Of a stretch of 64,000 nt of DNA, positions 1 to 11,592 are shown in pieces. Each line of letters begins with the position of its first letter. The stretch's first letter is position 1. The notes below the pieces were generated by a model that saw only the letters and a list, made by a program, of their open reading frames with translations, did not search any database and was not told the origin of the DNA. This stretch comes from Talaromyces rugulosus. Lineage: Eukaryota; Ascomycota; Eurotiomycetes; Eurotiales; Trichocomaceae. The stretch lies in the NCBI RefSeq assembly GCF_013368755.1, contig NC_049566.1, positions 3,100,001-3,164,000 on the forward strand, read 5' to 3'. Position numbers and translations under genes: made by a program.

Positions 1-1529
1 ATAATGTATTCAGTAGTTGCCGAAGTCAAGCAACGGTCAAGCTGATCAAAATCTTTCTTCAGACGGGCAACGTCCATGATACCATCGTCACGGAACGAGG
101 GGAGCTTGCCGCTGTCGGGTTTCACGACAATAGAAATGAATGGCTTCAAAGGGAAGTTGAAAACGCGAATAATGCGTTCTTCGGTTTTCTCAGCACTGTC
201 TTCAGCGCTCTCCCAGCTATCTGCGACATTTCCATCGACAGCTTTTCCCTCGTTGACTGCGTGTTTCACGGGTTCAACATGGGGAACGGGGGTGACTTCC
301 TTCACCTTTTCTTTGTGCTCTTCACCTTCTGTCTTTACGGCAGTAGTGCGAGTCTCTTCCGTGACAGCCGAGCCAACGTTCTTGGAACCACCTTCGTCAA
401 CCTTTGCACGAGCTGTCTCTTCTCGATTAGCTCTGCTCAGGGCGTCCCCCAACTGCTGAGCAATTTCACCAGCAGTGTATGGCACGGTCTCCTTCTGCTC
501 GGGTTGTTTCTCCCCGGCAGTTGGTTCGGCCGCCTCGAATTTGACTGGAGCATCAAACTTGGGTTTTGAATCCAGGACGCTGGTAGGTTCTTTCTTTAGC
601 CGATTTGTGTCGACTACAGGACTGTCGCTGCGAGACTTTGGTTGAGTGTGATGCGCGAGCTGCTCAAAAGGGTTGGAGTACGTGAATAGAGTACCCTGGG
701 ACGGACCTGGCTGTGGCGCTTCAAAATTCAAGGAATCCTTGTTCTCGGGAGACCCAAAAACGTGCATCGATGGCTGGGCTGCGGAAGCACCACTGTGAAC
801 CTGAGGCTCAGGAGACCGAGGTTGAGAGTCGGAAGTATCCTGAAAGGCACGGTTGGTATCTTCCGTTTTGTTCTGCGATCGATTCAAAAGAAGCAAAAGC
901 ACGTCCTGAGCCTCTGCGTTTGTTGCAGAGCTCTCAGTAGCTCCACCATAACCCGCGGCAGTCGCAGTTTGTGGCGGTGCCGAATCTGTGGTAGCAGCAG
1001 CTTTCGAATTGAATGAGGCAACCAGGTCAGAAGCGGAGATGGCCCTTGAATGGGATTGCTGGCCCGCGGATGCACCAGTCTCCTGGTAATCCACCGGCAG
1101 CGAGGCAGACGCGTCGAAGGTGTTTGGGAGCTGCGAAGAGGCAGGTTTGTTTTGTTTAAACTTCAAAAGGTTGAGTAAACTCGTAGCCTGATCGGGGCCA
1201 GCACGTTGCTGACCATCACCACGCGGCGTCGACACGTTGGGGCTGATGATGTCTGATCCATGGTGAGGCGGCGTGTTGGCGGGACCAGGACTGTAGAGCG
1301 GCGACGAAACAGAGGGATTGAGATAACCGTGCTGATGCTGAGGGAAGTAATGGGGATGTTGTTGTTGTGGCGGTTGCCCAGGCGCTACACGTTGTTGTCC
1401 GTCAAACGACTGGTGACTGAACGACCGCGAACCGGGGGGAGGGTAAGGTGATGGCTGACCATCCTGCGATGGCGAAGGACGCGGCTTGATGCTCGCAAAA
1501 AGAGCCTGAAGGTCGCTTGGGGTGGACAT
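1..1529 (-). CDS. Putative mRNA-decapping/P-body scaffold (Edc4/Pdc1-like), N-terminal 509 residues, cut by window edge
   Basis: A single uninterrupted frame starts at the ATG at 1529 (MSTPSDLQALFASIK) and runs off position 1, so the C-terminus is missing. The visible part is low-complexity and rich in Pro, Gln and Ser. It carries short leucine-rich helical motifs, SLLNLLKF at about 117-124 and DVLLLLLNRS at about 209-218, of the kind used by fungal decapping scaffolds to bind Dcp2 or Edc3. Near residue 350 is a YTAGEIAQQLGDAL segment, followed by a charged Glu/Lys-rich stretch, then the start of a more ordered region (RVFNFPLKPFISIVVKP) near 455. That layout resembles the S. pombe Pdc1/metazoan Edc4 class, which organises P-bodies. 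The gene call is firm; the family is inferred from short motifs. It could be another P-body or WD-associated scaffold. Confidence 0.6.
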   Translation of the reverse strand, partial: MSTPSDLQALFASIKPRPSPSQDGQPSPYPPPGSRSFSHQSFDGQQRVAPGQPPQQQHPHYFPQHQHGYLNPSVSSPLYSPGPANTPPHHGSDIISPNVSTPRGDGQQRAGPDQATSLLNLLKFKQNKPASSQLPNTFDASASLPVDYQETGASAGQQSHSRAISASDLVASFNSKAAATTDSAPPQTATAAGYGGATESSATNAEAQDVLLLLLNRSQNKTEDTNRAFQDTSDSQPRSPEPQVHSGASAAQPSMHVFGSPENKDSLNFEAPQPGPSQGTLFTYSNPFEQLAHHTQPKSRSDSPVVDTNRLKKEPTSVLDSKPKFDAPVKFEAAEPTAGEKQPEQKETVPYTAGEIAQQLGDALSRANREETARAKVDEGGSKNVGSAVTEETRTTAVKTEGEEHKEKVKEVTPVPHVEPVKHAVNEGKAVDGNVADSWESAEDSAEKTEERIIRVFNFPLKPFISIVVKPDSGKLPSFRDDGIMDVARLKKDFDQLDRCLTSATTEYI

Positions 1530-2123
1530 TTCTGCCAACTCGCCCTGCCAGATGAATGAGGCGGGCGCCCGTCAAGCGATAACAATCAAAGCTTCAGATA
1601 ACACAAGGCACAAACGGGGTTGGGCAGCTGTCGGAGCTGGGGAGGGAGCTCTGTTCCAAGAGACCTACGACCAGCAAGCTTCCAATCGAAGTGATCTTGC
1701 ACAAGAAAGTACTAAATCTGCAAGTCCAAAGACTGAGCAGAAAAGTGAGCGATTGGTAAATGAAAGAAATTGAAGAAAGCAGCAAAACTTTTGATGCGGA
1801 GAGAAAGGGAAGAGAGATAGATGGGTGAGGACGAACAGAGGTCCAGGTGTCTGATCGGATTGAGGTAAGCGAGCGGAAAAACAACGCGCTAGTCCTGGAA
1901 CGGCAGCGTTCGGGCAGAGCGGCAGTGTGGCTGGTGTGGCTGGTGTGGCGCGCGGCGATTAGTAACTCGGCCGCCCTCAGTGGCAGCATCATCAGCCTCC
2001 AGGCATTAACTTTGGCTTGACAACTGAGAATAAAAAAGAGGCCACGACAAAAAGCCCTTCTCCTTTTTTGCGATTTCAGCTGAAGAATACACACAGCGTG
2101 CTGTGAAAAATATAACCAGCGTC
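1530..2123. other. Intergenic, shared upstream region of two divergent genes
   Basis: This stretch separates the start of the decapping-scaffold-like gene (minus) from the start of the small membrane-protein gene (plus). It therefore holds both promoters and 5' UTRs. There is a short tandem repeat of TGGCTGGTGTGG type around 1926-1950. I see no other gene or RNA. Confidence 0.5.
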
Positions 2124-2760
2124 ATGTTCTGCCTTCGCAGGTGAGCCCTCTCCACCTCAAATCGAACCGTCACCAAAACCTCACAATATCTTGACCATTT
2201 CGATAATATAAAAAAAAAAACAATAACTAACAAACTCCACAAACAGCTGGCTCCCCCTCCTCTTCATACCGACCAACGCCTCCCCTCTCTTTATCCTCTC
2301 CTTCGTCGTCCTCACCTACCTCCTCCACCGACCATGCATCTACTGCTCCGCCCTACTCCTGATCCTTTTCGCATCGTCATGCCACTGGTCAGATCGCTGC
2401 TACTTTGATTTACGGGGGGACTGGTACTCGCCGCGTTTTACTTCTGTGCCGTTTACGTACACTGTGCCGACAAACAACACCTCATCCGCCGCTTCTTCGG
2501 CGATCAACAATTATCAAACAATATCAAACACCGACGAATCCCTGGTAAACTACATCATGGAAACGATGAATACAACAACCACAGCACTCGCTGGCGCGGC
2601 TCTCGATGAGGCGAAAAAGAGGTTTTTGTTGAGTGGGAATGCTGCGGGCGTCGAGGTGCGCCATGCGGAATGGACTGGTATTGGGCTCTCGTGGTTTCGT
2701 AGTATGGTTGGACAGCGGGAGTGGACGATACCTTGCATTAATGTCAAGGTGCGATTGTAA
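2124..2760 (+). CDS. Small predicted multi-pass membrane protein, two exons, 176 aa, unknown function
   Basis: I infer exon 1 as 2124-2140 (MFCLR plus two bases) and exon 2 as 2247-2760. The intron at 2141-2246 has a GTGAGC donor, a CTAAC branch site at about 2227-2231 and a CAG acceptor. The joined frame is exactly 177 codons including the stop. Residues about 6-55 form two hydrophobic stretches (LFILSFVVLTYLL and ALLLILFASS) separated by an HRPCIYC turn. They are followed by CHWSDRCYFDLRGDWYSP, an Asn/Thr-rich linker and a C-terminal part with EWTGIGLSWF and a terminal REWTIPCINVKVRL. The reading frame stays open and protein-like back to the acceptor, which supports the splice. I do not recognise the family. 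An alternative start further upstream cannot be excluded. Confidence 0.6.
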
Positions 2761-3439
2761 ATCTTTACGTTTTGTATATTTTGGGGGAAATAAGGGAAAA
2801 ATCAGTTTGTCATGTTTATAGCGTGGTTTTTTATATTGATTTAATACACTATGAATGCCCGGTTCAAACTAGTCACCACAGGGAGGTTGCCTAAAATTGC
2901 CTAATATTTCTAGTCATCTTGAAAATTGAAGCACATTAATTGATGTTTTAGTGTTACACTCCTACGAATCAGATCTTACATCTGCACTACACAACAATTG
3001 GTCAATATATCAAACTTCAAGTTTAGCACCATGGTATAAATTTAAACGTCAATAGATGCAAATTGAAATGAAGGTTACGGTAAAATACATAAAATCATCC
3101 ACATTTCACGTACGCATAGAAGGTTAAGTCCATAATTATATATCATAAGCAACAGCATTGGGTCGTATCAAAGAGATTTTTCACGAAGATCTCATCCGAT
3201 GACCATACCAAACCACCAAAACGCGTATATGTACGGAGGTATCATCAAAGCACGAAACCGCATCGCTAAAATAAATCACGGTAAAATTATTCTCTGCAGC
3301 GGAGAAGACAAATCGAATCGAAATCGTTTTTTTTTTCCTTCATGTGGCGGTGTCAAGCATCTCGGCTCGAAAGCAGGTCGATTGCTCTCTCCTGTTCCAC
3401 CTTTTTTTGTATGTATGTTGAGGAATTAAGAGATTAAGG
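2761..3439. other. Convergent intergenic region (two 3' UTRs)
   Basis: AT-rich sequence between the stop of the small membrane protein and the stop of the Chs7-like gene on the other strand. It is expected to hold both 3' UTRs and poly(A) sites. I see no gene. Confidence 0.5.
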
Positions 3440-4698
3440 TTAGGTGTAGCCACCAGCCACGGATGGCCAGTCGTCTTCGGTAATGCTGCTCCAGAATAGC
3501 CACACACATACCACTGAGAGCAATGAAAAGAGAGTCTGAAATAGGGCACCATTGATCTTGCCGTCAACTGGGCCACAAATGTGGGGGCTGATGACAAAGT
3601 TGAACACTTGGGCAATGGCGAACAGCAGCGTGGCGCCAGTAAGGTAGACTGAAAAAGGGTTAGCTAGACTCTATAATTGCAGGTAAGCATGGAATACGTA
3701 CTCAACGGGCGCTTCTCACCCAACACTCGAATGACAAGAAGGGCCTCCAAGATGTAGAAAAAGAAGAGACAAATGAGCGGGAACAGCAGGTACAGAACGT
3801 AGAGCCCGATGTTCCGGTTATCGCCTGATAAGCTCGGGTCGAAATGCCCGGTCCAGCTGAAGCCGGTATCAAGGGCAATGTAGCCTGTTCCAATAAAAAG
3901 AGCAGCGCTTGAGCCGAAGAACAGAGCCATTGATAGTGGGGTCCCGTCGTCCAAGAACTGGAAGCCGACAAGAGAATTGAGGAATAGAATCCATGCCGTA
4001 GCAGTGATGGCAGCAACATGCACAGCCGAAAATCCCTAAAACAGGTAAGAATTGAGTCAAGGATACAGGGTCCGGATAGACGAACCTTGCGGACATCGGC
4101 CCCTAAAGGAAAGGCGCCAACGGTAAAAATTTCACACAGAGAGACAATAGCATAGCCAAGCAAGAAAATTTGAATTTCCCTAGACATGTCAGTCTCTTTC
4201 AGGCCGTTTCAAGTGTCAAGACCATAGAACCAACCTTCGACCGACAGCAGCACGCTTCTTGTCGGACAAGAAAATCAAGAAGGCACAAGTAATAATGGCG
4301 ATAAAGGCAATAAGGATAGAACCTAGTTCTTCGTTAGCACCATGTCGACAAGCAGAACCCAATCAGGAAATGCATACCCAGGTTACCCAAATGCCGGCCA
4401 TTGCTCAGCGAGATACCGGTCAACGCGCAGCCGCCGAAGGGGGCATTAGGGGGTTGATTGGAAGGAACGAATAGCTGGGCGCATGTTAGTGAGTTCTCAA
4501 GAGAGGGAAGAAAAGACTCGACTTACATTGCACACGGGAAGAGTGGTATCGCGACAAAAGTCCTGTTGATAGGGCGGTACACTATTAGTCTCACGCAAGC
4601 CCCTCGTGTGGCCCAAGCCACAAGCACGTTTGACATCACAGGCTGCGATATCGAATTCCCGAACTCACATGAAATTTCCCAAACTGAGTCGACCCCAT
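3440..4698 (-). CDS. Chs7-family protein (chitin synthase export chaperone-like), seven exons, 295 aa
   Basis: Exons on the minus strand: 4698-4669, 4562-4527, 4474-4378, 4322-4235, 4179-4086, 4035-3702, 3648-3440. All junctions are GT-AG and the phases close to 296 codons. The N-terminus MGSTQFGKFH joins across intron 1 to DFCRDTTLPVCN, the hallmark FCRDT.LP.C start of Chs7 proteins. Six to seven membrane segments follow (for example SILIAFIAIITCAFLIF, VHVAAITATAWILFL, NIGLYVLYLLFPLICLFFF). The family conserves GFQ..DDGTPLS, seen here as VGFQFLDDGTPLS. Yeast Chs7 is an ER membrane chaperone needed for export of chitin synthase III. This copy is a little shorter than typical Chs7 (about 330 residues) and its tail ends SITEDDWPSVAGGYT, so it may be a Chs7-like paralogue rather than the orthologue. 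Confidence 0.85.
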
Positions 4699-6328
4699 GG
4701 TGGTGGTAATTAATTATATAAATTCGAGCGACGAGAAAACGACGACTGCTGCTGCTGCGTGCCGGGTGTGAAGCGGCCCCCGAGGGAAACTGCGACCGAC
4801 CACGCGGTCGGATTTTGTGGAGCGAAGAGCAGTTGACGAGGTAGGCGAACGAGCGGCGTGAATGGCGAAGGATATCGACGACCAGAGCGGACGCAGCGAG
4901 AGAGTCGTTTGGGGAGAGGATGGCGAGAGCAGCGTCGTCGAACGGGGAGCAAGAGAAAGAGGAGAGAGCGAAACACGAAAGAGAAGTTCTTCGGGTCGAC
5001 CAGACGAGCCAGCAAGTAACAGGCTCCAAATACGGCACTAGCCAAGTCTCATCGCCGTAACTTATGTAACTGCTGTAACTGCTGTAGCAGCGGGGGCGCC
5101 GCTGGATGCGTTGCTGCGTGGGCCGCCGCGTATTAAATACGTGGCCGGTACCAGCCATCGCAGGCGCTATTCCCGAATTGGCGGCAGATCGGGGTCGCTC
5201 AGCCACCCGACATGCTCCTTCCCAGGCACGCCTGCCTCGGCAGCCACCGCCCCCGGAGCTCGCTTGCCTGTTTGGGGCTAGTGCCATACGCTAGGCAGGC
5301 ACTAGGCCTCGCTAGCCCGTAATCGCACCGCATACGGTAAGGTGTTTCGTAATCTATGCGTATTGATTTTACGGTCCCTCTTGATGTTTATCCTGTGCAA
5401 TGTACGTCCTGTATACTTCGCGGGCATGATTTTATATAGGGATGAATATCAAGCAATCTGAAGCGCCTCCGATCAGCCCCTTTAGGAAATGTACTCCCCT
5501 GTCACACAAGCCCTGGAATGGCTACACACATGGCAATAGTCTCATGCAATTCTATTTTTGGCCCGAAGGACCAGCTGGGTGTGACATCAATAACAACTAA
5601 CAAACCGGGGTGTCGCTTGTCAACGGCGACCGCGTTTCACATTGTTACAGACCTGTTTCTACTCCCGCAACAGATTTTATTATTGCAATATCAATTAACC
5701 TCCGTAATACCAATGCCATAAAGAAAGAAACATTCCTACATGGATATGATCCGTAAGCTGTAACCGATTGGCCTTGCAGCCCTAGGGCGCACGCTAACCA
5801 GGAAATTAGGCTTCTGCCCTTGCCGCCAATGAGCTGGCCAGCCCTGCCCTTTCTCCTTGCTGATCTTTCAGCCTTTTTATCTATTTCTTAATCAAAGTCC
5901 CCTCGAGGAGATGAAATAATTAGACTGAAAAAAAAAAAAAAGGCGGAAGCGGGGGTAACTAGTGAGGAACGAGGTGAAATTTCAAGGTTAGTTGCGACTA
6001 TGATCGATAGTCGGCCCATCGCGTCTCCTTGCCGGAGTGTATTATTCGACGGCGATTTGAGGATCGTCAGCTCTAGGTTGTTCATGTTAGTAATTACCAA
6101 GTACTAGTAAGTAAGCTACTGAGTAGTGAGTACTGAGTACGCTGTACGTAACATGTATCGACTGGTGCATGTGCCAGCTGCATGCAAAGTGCTACCTCCA
6201 CATCGCTTGATATGCACTGTATTTGCCTAAACGGGAAAGTTTCAGATATGCATTTCAGACCTACATCTTTTTCAACTGCTTTGCATATTTCACCAATACA
6301 AGCGGTGAGATATGCAAATGAAAACCTC
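4699..6328. other. Intergenic, 1.6 kb; GC-rich proximal half, AT-rich distal half
   Basis: Upstream region of the Chs7-like gene (4.70-5.33 kb, GC-rich, 5' UTR/promoter), then an AT-richer tract to the 3' end of the kinase-like gene. Frames here have no protein-like composition. A short cluster of GTACTGAGTA-type repeats lies at about 6107-6140. Nothing else is recognised. Confidence 0.5.
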
Positions 6329-7251
6329 TTAAGACACCGACGGCCCCGGGCTCCCAAGGAGAAGCGTCTCAATCTGACGAATCTCATCATCCTTCTTTTC
6401 CTGCAGCGCCTCCTGGTCCACAAACGCATTGCCCGTTCGATATATCACCGCAGACTCAAAATCCACTAAACGCACACCGAAATCCTCATGCACAATGAAA
6501 TTGCTCGGACGCAAGTCGCCGTGGATCACGCCAACATTGTGCAGGTCTGTGACTATGTCAAAGCACTCTTCCAGGTCATCAGCGCTTGCCCATCGACCCT
6601 CGAAATCCTCCATTAAAAACCCGACTACTCGGTCCTGGTGTTCTTCGTAGACATACCCCAGGAAATCAGGGGCGAGATTGTTTGCTGCCGTGGCAAACAA
6701 ATGCGCATACACTTCAACCTCGCGCTGCATCGCACACACATCGCGCGGGAAACTGGCCATCTTCATGATCATGAAAATCGGTATGTTGGTCGGTTCCTGC
6801 AGCAGAGCCACACGCGATACCCTGTCCTTTAGCCGCTTCACCTCGATCAAATCCAGCACGTTGATGTACACGGGACACAGCTCCAGCACGCGCAGCACGT
6901 TGCAGTCCATACAATGAGGCGCCACCGGGTCTGTCTGACAATCGATTTCTCCCGAAACCGTGTTTTTGCGCAGGATGGCGGTGCGCCATTCGTTGTGGCG
7001 CCAGATTGCGGGCACAAGGTCGCTCAGGTCTTGTAGAATGTCGTCGTAGGTACCGCCTCGTTGAGAGGGGAGGACGTCGAAGCCGTAGATGGAGAGATAG
7101 ACGATTCGTGGGCCGCGCTGGATGCGGTACTGGTCTCGCTGGTATAGGATGTCGGCCTGGCGAGAGAGGATTTCCTCTTGGGCGAGGGGGTCCTGGTTGT
7201 CATTACTATTTGAGCCATGTCAAAGACGTGGAAATTGATATTTACCCTCAT
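6329..7251 (-). CDS. Small protein kinase-like (PKc-like fold) protein, about 289 aa
   Basis: The main exon is 7192-6329. I infer a tiny first exon at 7251-7246 (ATGAGG), joined over a 53-nt GT-AG intron to give MRDPLAQEEILSRQ. An alternative first exon could begin at the in-frame ATG at 7368. The catalytic-loop motif is VIHGDLRPSNFIV, followed by a metal-binding-loop equivalent VRLVDFESA. These match HxDxxxxN and DFG-type motifs of eukaryotic-like/aminoglycoside-phosphotransferase kinases, with HGD in place of HRD and DFE in place of DFG. The N-lobe has a candidate lysine in FMIMKMAS. This pattern is common in the large, mostly uncharacterised fungal kinase-like family. The substrate is unknown. 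The kinase domain is well supported; the 5' end is not. Confidence 0.65.
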
Positions 7252-7514
7252 TTTGACTGGGCGCTGACCACTTTGATCAGCAGACGAAGATAACCGAGTG
7301 TTGGATTTTAGAGTGTCGAAGGTGTGGAAGAAGGCAGTAAACGGAGTCGGTGTGAACAATCCTGGCACAATCAGATCCCATCGTGTATCTTATTCAGAGA
7401 TGAATAAGACCAACGATACCAACCACAATGAATTATACAGCAAAACAACAAAACATGAAGTGCTATGGATTCAAACACCATTTTTTTATTAAACTCGTCT
7501 CATAGCAATCTGCA

Positions 7515-8625
7515 CTAGCAAACGTTCTCTATTTGAATCTCCTTTCCATCATGATCTCCCAAATCCAGCTTCAGAGTCCGACCAAACAGTTCCAACAGCA
7601 TTTCGAAACAGGTCTTTGAAATGGCTGGATCGTAACGTCCTTTGCTGAGTTCATCGCGGATGAAGGCGTCTACCAAGATTAGCCCCTCTTCTTTCTTTTT
7701 TTGCAGACAGAGTTATACTTACGTTGAGCCCAGGCAACTTCATAGAAACTGAACAAGACGCCCTTCTCATGCAATGTCTTGCGGATCAAATCCCGTCCTT
7801 CTGGAGGGACGTGGTTGTCACTCTTTCCGAATATCTATCGTATCGTCAGTTGACAGTCCACAAATTTCCATTGCAGTCTCGAGAAACGTTATTTACCATA
7901 GCCAATTCTCCCTTGATATCTCCAGCGCGCGCCAGACTATCATCTTTCTTCCCCTCGCCAAGCGTCCCACTATGAACATCAGTCGCAAAATAACACACCG
8001 CAGCCTTGACTCGCTGGTCAAGCGCACATCGATATGCCAGGTGTCCACCGAGACACATTCCAGTAGCGCCGACGCGGCCGTTGCATGTTGGCAGCGACAA
8101 GAGGTAGTCTACAGACAACGAGGCATCTTCGTCGTAAGCTGCGACTTTCTATCAACACATCATCAGCATTAGACATTGTGTTACTAAGAGTTGTGGAGTA
8201 GAGGTTCTCACCTTGGAAATCTTCCACAAATTGCCCTTGTCGGTATCCTCAGCATCGTACTTGAGAGCTTCAGGACCCGTGAATTCGTGGTAACTCGACG
8301 GGGCGACGCAAATATAGCCCTGGCCGGCTATTTGTCTTGCGAACCTGGCGACTGGGCCAGTCACTGTTCTTTTCTTTTAGCTGAGCTCCTCAAGCCAAGC
8401 AAAGAAAGAGGAATTTGCCTTGGTAGATTTCGCTAAACACGACCACACCAGGGAATCTGGCGTTTGGGTATCCCGGTACCGTTGGATGGAAGACGTATAT
8501 GCCTGTTTTACACGGGTTAGCACGGAGCACGAATTAAGTGATATCGGCAGAGCAGACTCACGCATTGACCCATCCTGGCCAGATGCCTTGGTGGGCACGT
8601 CCACGTGGGATTCCTTGATGAGCAT
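7515..8625 (-). CDS. Dienelactone hydrolase family protein, six exons, 272 aa
   Basis: Exons: 8625-8562, 8502-8419, 8363-8212, 8148-7897, 7834-7723, 7669-7515, closing to 273 codons. The protein is a complete alpha/beta hydrolase of the DLH family. It has GVVVFSEIYQVTGPV near residue 40, the nucleophile elbow GATGMCLGGH with Cys as nucleophile (GxCxGG), an acid in FGKSDNHVPPEGR, and the catalytic His in WAQHAFIRDE. Length fits the family (about 230-280). DLH enzymes open lactones in aromatic catabolism, but many fungal members have unknown substrates. Intron 2 (8418-8364) starts with GC (AAG then GCAAAT) and ends AG. The GC donor is needed to keep EIYQ-VTGPVARF in frame. The kinase-like gene lies 263 bp downstream on the same strand. 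Confidence 0.9.
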
Positions 8626-8888
8626 GATAAGCAGTGACTAAGAAGTAATCCCTAGATATTGGAATGTGGTTGTTGTGATTATTAGTATCGACGTTTGTTC
8701 TGCGTTGATGTCCCGCAATAGCCCCACCTTCTCCCTTCTGTGATATCATTCAGTCTACATAAAACTCAATGCGTCCAGTTTGAATTGCTGGGTCAGAATT
8801 GCAAGCTTTTTCATTTAATATCTTCTACCCTAAGAAGATCCACGTATTAAGATTATTCAATATTCAAAACACAGGCAGATACCCTCAG

Positions 8889-11592
8889 CTACTCCTGTTC
8901 TCCTCCGCACTTCCTTCCGAACGAACTCCGCTGCGCCTGCGCCTGCGCTCGCGCTTGAGGATCATAATACTGCACGAAAGATTCCACCGTTGATGGCGTC
9001 TCATGCTTACTCTCACTATCGTTGCTGTGCTCAGTAATGTCGGATATCGACACACTCCCCGTTGTGCTCCCAACTGGGAAATTTTCCTGCGAAAAAATCG
9101 GCGTCGGTGCCCACATCGGTGTTGGCACTTTCTCACCAAACCCTTGTTCTTGCAATTTTATTGGCGTGTTTTGAACCGATTCGGACATGGTAGGCTTGCT
9201 TTCAGGCGGTAGGCTGATCTTGAGATTCTTGAGATCTCGGTGGTTGCGGCCGGTTGAAGATGGCCGTCCTACTTCGCACCCTTCAGCTGGCAATTCGACC
9301 CATTTCCTCGACCGCGCTGGTCATAAGAGTCAGTCACGTAGACACTAATATGAGGTCGGATATACTTACAATCTAGTTCAAATATTGGCACGCTATCGGC
9401 CTGGCTCACTGGCATTCCCACGCTTATCTCTGTGTTGCTAGTCTCTGATCCCTTTTCTCGAGAAAGAGAGGATACGCCGGTCATTGGCGTCGTCGACAGG
9501 CTGGAGTAGTTTGTATTTGTTTCCTCCGTCGTTGACGAGATGTCCGGACTACTCTTTCGTATAGAAGAAGACATGATAGTGGTTGCTATATCCGATTGCT
9601 TGCGCCGCTGAATCCACTGATATATAAACCATGCAGCTAGTCCAAGGGCAATACAACCGAGCCCTGCAAAGACTCCGATGATTGCTTTGACCCAGAGCGG
9701 CATTAATAATCCTGAAGATTTCGTTTCTGTGCCCGGTTTTGTTGAGTTTGTGATTTCTAACAAGTACGGATAGTATGTGTTGATAGGCTTTGTGTAAGCG
9801 GTGGAAAATATATTCGACAAATTGTTGTTGTTCCATGAAGGAGGTGACATCTTGGTAGCACCACCATTTCCACTGTGTGGTTGGCTGTTAGTATTTAATT
9901 CGGACCAAGGACAGACACCTGGATGACTTACGTGCCCCCAATTCGAGAAGTAACAGCTGCTGGAACAGAGTAATTGCTCCAGTTCTGTGGACTATACGTC
10001 TTCTGAAACTCAAGTGTGTTGAGGTTGAATACTTGCACAAATGCTCCGTCCAGACATATTGTTGGGTCATTCTTGAAGATGCCGCCGAGAACAAACATCT
10101 GGTCTGGGTATACCTGCAAGCACTTGTGCCCACTACGACCGTGAGCGTACTTCCCGGAATACGCCTTGATCCAAGTAAATGATGGAATCGAAAGGATGTA
10201 AACGTCATCTGACGGCAGACTCTCAGCACTGACTCCGTCATAGCCTCCGTATATGTAAATGTTGAAAGAACTGCGGTCTGCTGCCGCTGCGACGACTGAG
10301 CAGAACATTGTCAACTGAGGTGGAATGTCACCAGTTGTACTCTGCGAGAACCTGAATTCCAAAGTGTTAGCATCATCCATAGCTAGCGTATGTCTTCTCT
10401 TACCATGTCTGAGAGGCAACATCGTAGACCGGGATTTCGGACATGAACGTCGGACTTGTCTTATTCTGCTTTGGTCAGGTACCATAACAACACAGAACAA
10501 ACTTCAAACGCTTACACTTGCTTTGAATTGTTCTGCCGTCAAATTCCGATCAGCAGTCAGAATTTCAGGATTGATGACTCCTCCAATTGCGACTAATACC
10601 CCTGACTCGGACACCGGAAGCCAGACTAGCTCTGCATTTGCTCGGGGCGCAACACTCGTCGGCAAACTCATATTTTTCCATGTCTCAAGTCTCATGGTCT
10701 CCATATTAACAGTAATAAAACTCTCCGCAGTCGTGTTGGCCGACTCATCGCCTCCTTCGATCCTCCCCCAGCCTGGCCCACGCATGCCGCTAAAGTAGAA
10801 GCCCAGGTTTTCGCTTGGAGCAGAGACGCCGGCACCATTAGTGACGTATCTAGTCACATCGTTGTCGATACTCTTTTGTAGGAATCCTGACTCCCAGTTG
10901 GGAATATTCGTGGAATATTCGTGGACTTCATATCCCAAGATCACGTCTGCAGGTGGGGGATTCTCGCTGTTGGTCAACCGAGCTAGTCCTCTATGACAAA
11001 AAAAATTAGCTATTACTTTCAAAGTAACTATTCGTCATTCCTCATACCCATATAGTATGAATTCATCGTCGTTGGCAAACATCACCCCGTCGTCGTAGTT
11101 GGGGTTCACGTTGGCCGTTGAGGTGCCTCCATTCTTAGCCATAGCCTGAAGCAGGCCTGTCATGTTTGTTTGCTGGTTGAAGGAACTGCCCAGAGCGAGG
11201 CTGTACATTGAGCCGCCATCTTCATCTAGATAAATCAGTCAGTTTCATCTCATCGGAATCATGTTGGCCATGGTGTCGTACTGTTACTCTGAGGACTTCC
11301 ATAAGTCCCGTCAGACAGTCCACTGGCTAGATCAGCTACCTTCAAACAAACAATCGACAAAAACTTTCTTACATCTGCCACCAAATATCCCCGCCGTCAA
11401 GGTAAATGGTGTCTCGCACAATATTGGCTTTGAAGGTTAGCACTATCACTCTTCTTAAAATGGATATCAGATCTCACCGCGAAGCTGCGCCCAATTGCAG
11501 ATCGAGACATTGACTTCATTTTGCCAGCTGATTCCTGTCGCAAAATGGAACTTTGCCAGGAAGATGAAACCGGTGCACGTGAGCCATGACAT
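8889..11592 (-). CDS. Kelch-repeat single-pass membrane protein, nine exons, 756 aa
   Basis: Exons: 11592-11478, 11427-11373, 11322-11288, 11225-11048, 10990-10516, 10465-10404, 10351-9932, 9872-9370, 9316-8889 (757 codons). The N-terminus MSWLTCTGFIFLAKFHFATG is a likely signal peptide. It is followed by a Kelch/galactose-oxidase-like propeller. Repeat blades are seen as TIYLDGGDIWW, DDEFILYGG, MSEIPVYDVASQTW, YIYGGYDG, DDVYILSIPSFTWIKAY, HKCLQVYPDQMFVLGG and VFNLNTLEFQKTY. A transmembrane helix lies at about 508-530 (AIIGVFAGLGCIALGLAAWFIY), followed by basic residues and a Ser/Thr-rich cytoplasmic tail of about 225 residues. Such proteins are widespread in Eurotiomycetes and have no firm function; they may bind extracellular ligands or cell-wall components. 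It is divergently arranged with the mucin gene at 12786. Confidence 0.85.
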
